Source: an uncultured Acidimicrobiales bacterium
Lineage (GTDB): Bacteria; Actinomycetota; Acidimicrobiia; Acidimicrobiales; SZUA-35
Assembly (NCBI GenBank): GCA_938021675.1
Contig: CALIFY010000007.1
Location: 1 to 64,000 of the forward strand
Reading direction: 5' to 3'
DNA length: 64,000 nt
The notes under the pieces are model-generated. The model saw nothing but the letters and a program-made list of their open reading frames with translations, made no database searches and was not told the origin of the DNA. Made by a program: the position numbers and the translations under genes. The stretch's first letter is position 1. Each line of letters opens with the position of its first letter. Positions 61,119-64,000 of the stretch are shown here, in pieces.

Positions 61119-61754
61119 CTACAACCGCCAGCTGGCGGCCGCCCGTACCAGACCGTCTATCAGGTCGTCCACGTGTGGGAAACGCCGATGCCGTCCCCCG
61201 GAAGCGGGCCAATGGAGGGCAAGCGGTGACAGTCCGCGTACCCGTGGCGGCAATTCGAGTTGAACGCCGCCGTTGGAGGGAAGGTTGCAGGGATTCTCCG
61301 GATGCACGCCTCGCAAGGCTTTCGGGATCTGTTCAATCTCGTCGACGATTTGATAGGCGGGGAGGACGGCTCGCACGTGGTTCGCTACGTGCGAGGCCAA
61401 CCGCCGGTTCTGGCCACCACACAGCAAACTTGTGAACAGGCCGCGGCGGCCGTAGCCATGAACGGCCACGACGACATCGCAATGCTCAACGAACGACTTC
61501 AACGCCGGTGACTGAGCCGGGGAGACCATCGCCGAGGGGATGTGGTGGCGCATGCCGGGCGGTTGCAGCACGGCGTAGTACGACGACCCCGAACGAGCGG
61601 CTGCCTCGGAGGCGATCTGGTCTGTCACCCGCTCAAGGTTGCCGCCGTGAAAGGCACAAAATCCGAACTTGCTCCGGAGGTCGACCGTTTCGAGCACTCC
61701 CGGCTTGGCCAGGAGCGCTGCGAACGTAATCGGCTCACGGTTCACGCGCTGCAC
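61119..61754 (-). CDS. Poly-gamma-glutamate hydrolase-like protein (DUF867 type)
   Basis: 211 residues. FCAFHGGNLERVTDQIASEA holds the His and Glu expected of the zinc site; VVVAVHGYGRRGLFTSLLCG and ENPCNLPSNGGVQLELPPRV match the rest of the phage PghP-like fold. Such enzymes cut poly-gamma-glutamate; here the true substrate is unknown. There is no signal peptide. It converges with the PGDG-repeat gene. GTG 61754 is the assumed start. Confidence 0.8.
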   Translation of the reverse strand: MQRVNREPITFAALLAKPGVLETVDLRSKFGFCAFHGGNLERVTDQIASEAAARSGSSYYAVLQPPGMRHHIPSAMVSPAQSPALKSFVEHCDVVVAVHGYGRRGLFTSLLCGGQNRRLASHVANHVRAVLPAYQIVDEIEQIPKALRGVHPENPCNLPSNGGVQLELPPRVRGLSPLALHWPASGGRHRRFPHVDDLIDGLVRAAASWRL

Positions 61755-61818
61755 GTCTCAAGCCTGGCAGATGGCCCGACCCCCGCGCCAAAGACCGAAG
61801 CCTCGGGGCGGTCGCCGG

Positions 61819-62751
61819 TCAGTCGACGGCGATCGGTTCCATGCTGGGCTTTGGAAGGTTCCGGCGAGCGAACCAGCCGGCTACTGCAAGGACGACGTTT
61901 ATCAACAGGAACGCCCACCCCATGACGGTGGTGCGGGCTGTCGTCCGCCCGAATAGAGAGATCTGAGCCGAAATCCAGCCGGCCAGGTCCGCCTGGAATT
62001 TCTCAGCCCTGCTGACGATGGCGTTGATCCACGGCGTCGGTTCGCTGTCAAACGACAGGACCTGCTCGGACCAGATGCCGTAGAGGGCGACATAGACACC
62101 GACGACAACCAAGATGACCGCCGAGATGAGGTTGATCTTTGGTAGCAGTTGCCGGAAGCCGGAGACGAGACCCTTTTTGCCGAAGCCGACAGCCAGCGTG
62201 AGCACGGTGGCCAACAGCCCCATTCCGATGGCATAGGAAACGAAGGACCCGAGCCGCTGACCGAACGAGGTACCGGAGGTTGACGTCCCGATGGCGCCGA
62301 GGAAGATACCGATGGTGCAGGTGAGCGAGGCGACGGCGTACGAAACGCCGAACAGAAACATCGAGCCAACCGACTGGCTGCTACCTCCCTTGTTGAGTTT
62401 CGGGATCTTCACCATTGGCTGGAAGCCGAACAGCATGGCGATACCCATGAACACGAGCCCGATACCAACGATCACCGTGATCCTCGGTAGCCAGCCCGAT
62501 TCGTTTAGCCCGCTTATGGTGCCGGCCAGGAAGAGGCCGAGGATGCCGAACACGGCAAGGAAGCCTGCCGACATCGAAAGGCCAACAACTTGGGCTCGAT
62601 TCAAGGCGATGATCGACGATCGCTTTCCATCCTCACCGTCGTCTAGCCCGAGAAAGTAACCGAGGTACGCCGGGAGGAGCGCGAACCCGCATGGGTTCAC
62701 CAGCGCAACCATGCCGAGGGCGAAGGCCCGGGGATCAAAAAGGTCTCCCAT
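61819..62751 (-). CDS. ccdA: CcdA/DsbD-type thiol-disulfide membrane transporter
   Basis: 310 residues and about eight helices. MVALVNPCGFALLPAYLGYF has the first redox Cys and VASLTCTIGIFLGAIGTS the second, the known pair. It carries reducing power across the membrane to the TlpA-like protein encoded just before it, and so probably serves cytochrome c or oxidase copper-site maturation. Its ATG overlaps the tlpA stop (TAATG). Confidence 0.9.
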   Translation of the reverse strand: MGDLFDPRAFALGMVALVNPCGFALLPAYLGYFLGLDDGEDGKRSSIIALNRAQVVGLSMSAGFLAVFGILGLFLAGTISGLNESGWLPRITVIVGIGLVFMGIAMLFGFQPMVKIPKLNKGGSSQSVGSMFLFGVSYAVASLTCTIGIFLGAIGTSTSGTSFGQRLGSFVSYAIGMGLLATVLTLAVGFGKKGLVSGFRQLLPKINLISAVILVVVGVYVALYGIWSEQVLSFDSEPTPWINAIVSRAEKFQADLAGWISAQISLFGRTTARTTVMGWAFLLINVVLAVAGWFARRNLPKPSMEPIAVD

Positions 62752-63347
62752 TACGTCTCTCCAAGCAGATTGGTATCGATCTTCTCTTGCAGTAGCTCAG
62801 CACTTAGGATGCCGCCCCAGGTCTCCATCACGGTCCCATCCTCGGACAGGAAAACCGTGGTCGGCATGCCCTTCCCATCGAGGGCTCTCCAAATGTCTTC
62901 TTGCGGTTGGTACACCGTCTCGAAGGTGATTTCCGTCTCGGACACGAACGTTCGCCAGGTTGCTTCGTCGATGTCGTGGCTGATTCCGACGAAGCGGACG
63001 CCAGCATCGAGGTTGGCCTTGTGTACTTCCTCGAACTCCGGTAGCTCGGCACGGCATGGAGCGCACCACGACGCGAAAAAATTGACGACCAACGGCTCGC
63101 CCCGAAAATCGGCGAGCGTCGAGGTCTCCCCGTCCGTGGTGACGAACGTGAGGTCGGCGATTTCCCCGCTCAGCGCGTCGCTTTCCGGTCCCGACTCGGC
63201 GCTAGTAAACACTGCGATGAGTACGAGTACGGCCGCTATGGAACCGATGATGGCGTAGAGGACGGTCTTGGACGACGAGGAGCGAGACTCCGCTCGGGTC
63301 GACTCTTCAACGCCGTTGGGTGCTGCTGGTGGCGTTTGGGGCTCCAT
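62751..63347 (-). CDS. TlpA/ResA-like membrane-anchored thioredoxin
   Basis: 198 residues. One N-terminal helix (TVLYAIIGSIAAVLVLIAVF) is followed by a thioredoxin fold with FFASWCAPCRAELPEFEEVH (CAPC active site) and the cis-Pro in GKGMPTTVFLSEDG. GGAG lies seven bases before ATG 63347. Paired with ccdA, it should reduce extracytoplasmic thiols, such as those of apocytochrome c in the CtaC fusion encoded in the same window. Confidence 0.9.
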   Translation of the reverse strand: MEPQTPPAAPNGVEESTRAESRSSSSKTVLYAIIGSIAAVLVLIAVFTSAESGPESDALSGEIADLTFVTTDGETSTLADFRGEPLVVNFFASWCAPCRAELPEFEEVHKANLDAGVRFVGISHDIDEATWRTFVSETEITFETVYQPQEDIWRALDGKGMPTTVFLSEDGTVMETWGGILSAELLQEKIDTNLLGET

Positions 63348-63438
63348 TGCTTGCTCCAAGCTGCTCTGTTGTGTTCGATACCAACTCTATGAGAGCTGAC
63401 CAGAGATAACAGAAGCGGGTCGGTATGCATTCCCCTTC

Positions 63439-63494
63439 GGGCCAGCCATGCGTCACGGGCTCGCGTATCCGTCACCCGTGACGTGGCTGGTCCC
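63439..63494 (-). terminator. Long hairpin downstream of whiB
   Basis: CGTCACGGG and CCCGTGACG pair perfectly around a 15-base loop, and the flanks GGGCCAGCCA and TGGCTGGTCCC extend the stem with small bulges. It lies about 200 bases after the whiB stop and before tlpA on the same strand. No T-run follows, so terminator activity is likely but not certain. Confidence 0.5.
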
Positions 63495-63697
63495 GAATCC
63501 CCCTTGTCACCGGCACCGATCGGCTTCTTGTTCGAAGTGATCGGCACCGGTGAGCGGTCGATTCCTGCTATTCCGGTTAGGGGAGGCCGGATCGCTGTCC
63601 CGGTCCAACGACCAGGCGATGAGCAGACCCGATTGTGATCATCGGACCGACGGGGCCCGGCTTGAGGAGAACTTCCGAGACCCTTTGCTGTGGCTGA

Positions 63698-64000
63698 TCA
63701 AGCGATCAGACGTTGCAGGTGTTCCGGTACGGGGATCACCGGCAGCTGATCCTCAGGGCGTGGCACCTTAGGCGGCCGCCCACGACGGCGTTTCTGGGCC
63801 AACACCCGTCCGTTTGAGAACAACTGACCGCCCCATACACCGCACGGTTCGGCTCGTGAGATCGCTCCTTCGAGGCAGGGCGCGATGACTGGGCAGTCAG
63901 CGCAGATGCGCTTGGCGGCAACGATGTCGGCCAGTTCTTCTGAGAAGAACAGTTCAGCCGCCCCCGATGCTGATCGGCACGATGCATCGACCTCCCAAAT
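63698..64000 (-). CDS. WhiB-family Fe-S regulator, 5' end outside the window
   Basis: The last 100 codons are visible, reading leftwards from the right edge: VDASCRSASGAAELFFSEEL, then RICADCPVIAPCLEGAISR with the CxxC and following Cys of the 4Fe-4S cluster, EPCGVWGGQLF, and a basic tail RRRGRPPKVP. The first three features are the WhiB hallmarks; the tail resembles an AT-hook. WhiB proteins act with sigma-A in the cytoplasm to control division, redox or antibiotic responses. Confidence 0.9.
   Translation of the reverse strand: MWEVDASCRSASGAAELFFSEELADIVAAKRICADCPVIAPCLEGAISRAEPCGVWGGQLFSNGRVLAQKRRRGRPPKVPRPEDQLPVIPVPEHLQRLIA

Noticed and set aside
63550-63771. 73-codon plus-strand frame near the right end
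   Set aside because: It overlaps the WhiB 3' end on the other strand and shows no protein features.
63736-63987. Minus-strand 83-codon frame at the right end
   Set aside because: It is a shifted frame of the partial WhiB gene, whose own frame holds all four Cys and the GVWGG motif.

Overview
The window looks like a chromosome segment of a high-GC actinobacterium, most likely from the Acidimicrobiia or a close relative. The class is my inference. The phylum rests on a WhiB regulator, a dnaK-grpE-dnaJ-hspR operon with HAIR-like operators, a ClpS/DUF2017 pair, an F420-type LLM oxidoreductase, a Rv0338c/EtfD-like iron-sulfur protein and a caa3-type oxidase operon. Many genes carry a TAnnnT hexamer 6-7 nt before the start codon and lack a Shine-Dalgarno sequence, as expected for leaderless mRNAs.

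0-3.8 kb: a broken cupin gene at the edge, then MaoC hydratase, acyl-CoA dehydrogenase and CitE-type lyase genes, a set resembling the itaconate/leucine dissimilation genes of mycobacteria. 3.8-13 kb is an accessory region. It has a small membrane protein convergent with a TIR-TM-solute-binding-VWA receptor-like protein, an IS3-family remnant, a truncated exoprotein with a coupled small membrane protein, a Fic protein, integrase fragments, a secreted Cys-rich protein and a VapBC pair. It ends at tRNA-Gly(CCC), whose 3' 43 bp occur three times as direct repeats (attachment-site scars).

13-26.4 kb is housekeeping: serB-serA, dcd, an esterase, a lipoprotein, an EtfD-like membrane Fe-S oxidoreductase divergent from a PII gene, a secreted HExxH protein, VOC and DUF5655 proteins, and gpmI. 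A collapsed ABC exporter follows. 27.0-30.9 kb is a tight four-gene unit (GT2 glycosyltransferase, ATP-grasp ligase, membrane protein, flippase-like UPF0104 protein), probably for a modified glycolipid or surface glycan. 30.8-32.3 kb encodes a probable beta-propeller.

32.3-41.6 kb is the heat-shock region: dnaK-grpE-dnaJ-hspR, two exported proteins in a G+T-skewed mosaic patch, then clpB with its own HAIR-like site. purA, a zinc-ribbon protein, purB and three tRNAs (Glu, Asp, Phe) follow. 46.9-58.5 kb holds DUF2017/clpS, ctaA divergent from ctaB, and a long aerobic oxidase operon. In that operon a ligand-less subunit I paralogue and a short subunit III-like protein precede ctaC, ctaD, ctaE, ctaF and ctaG. 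The right end has pdxH, an LLM oxidoreductase, a PGDG-repeat membrane protein, a poly-gamma-glutamate hydrolase-like protein, ccdA-tlpA and a partial whiB.

The strongest candidates for something undescribed are the membrane TIR protein with an extracytoplasmic sensor-like half, the nested tRNA-Gly attachment scars that isolate a lone VapBC pair, and the oxidase operon carrying a subunit I paralogue without metal ligands.
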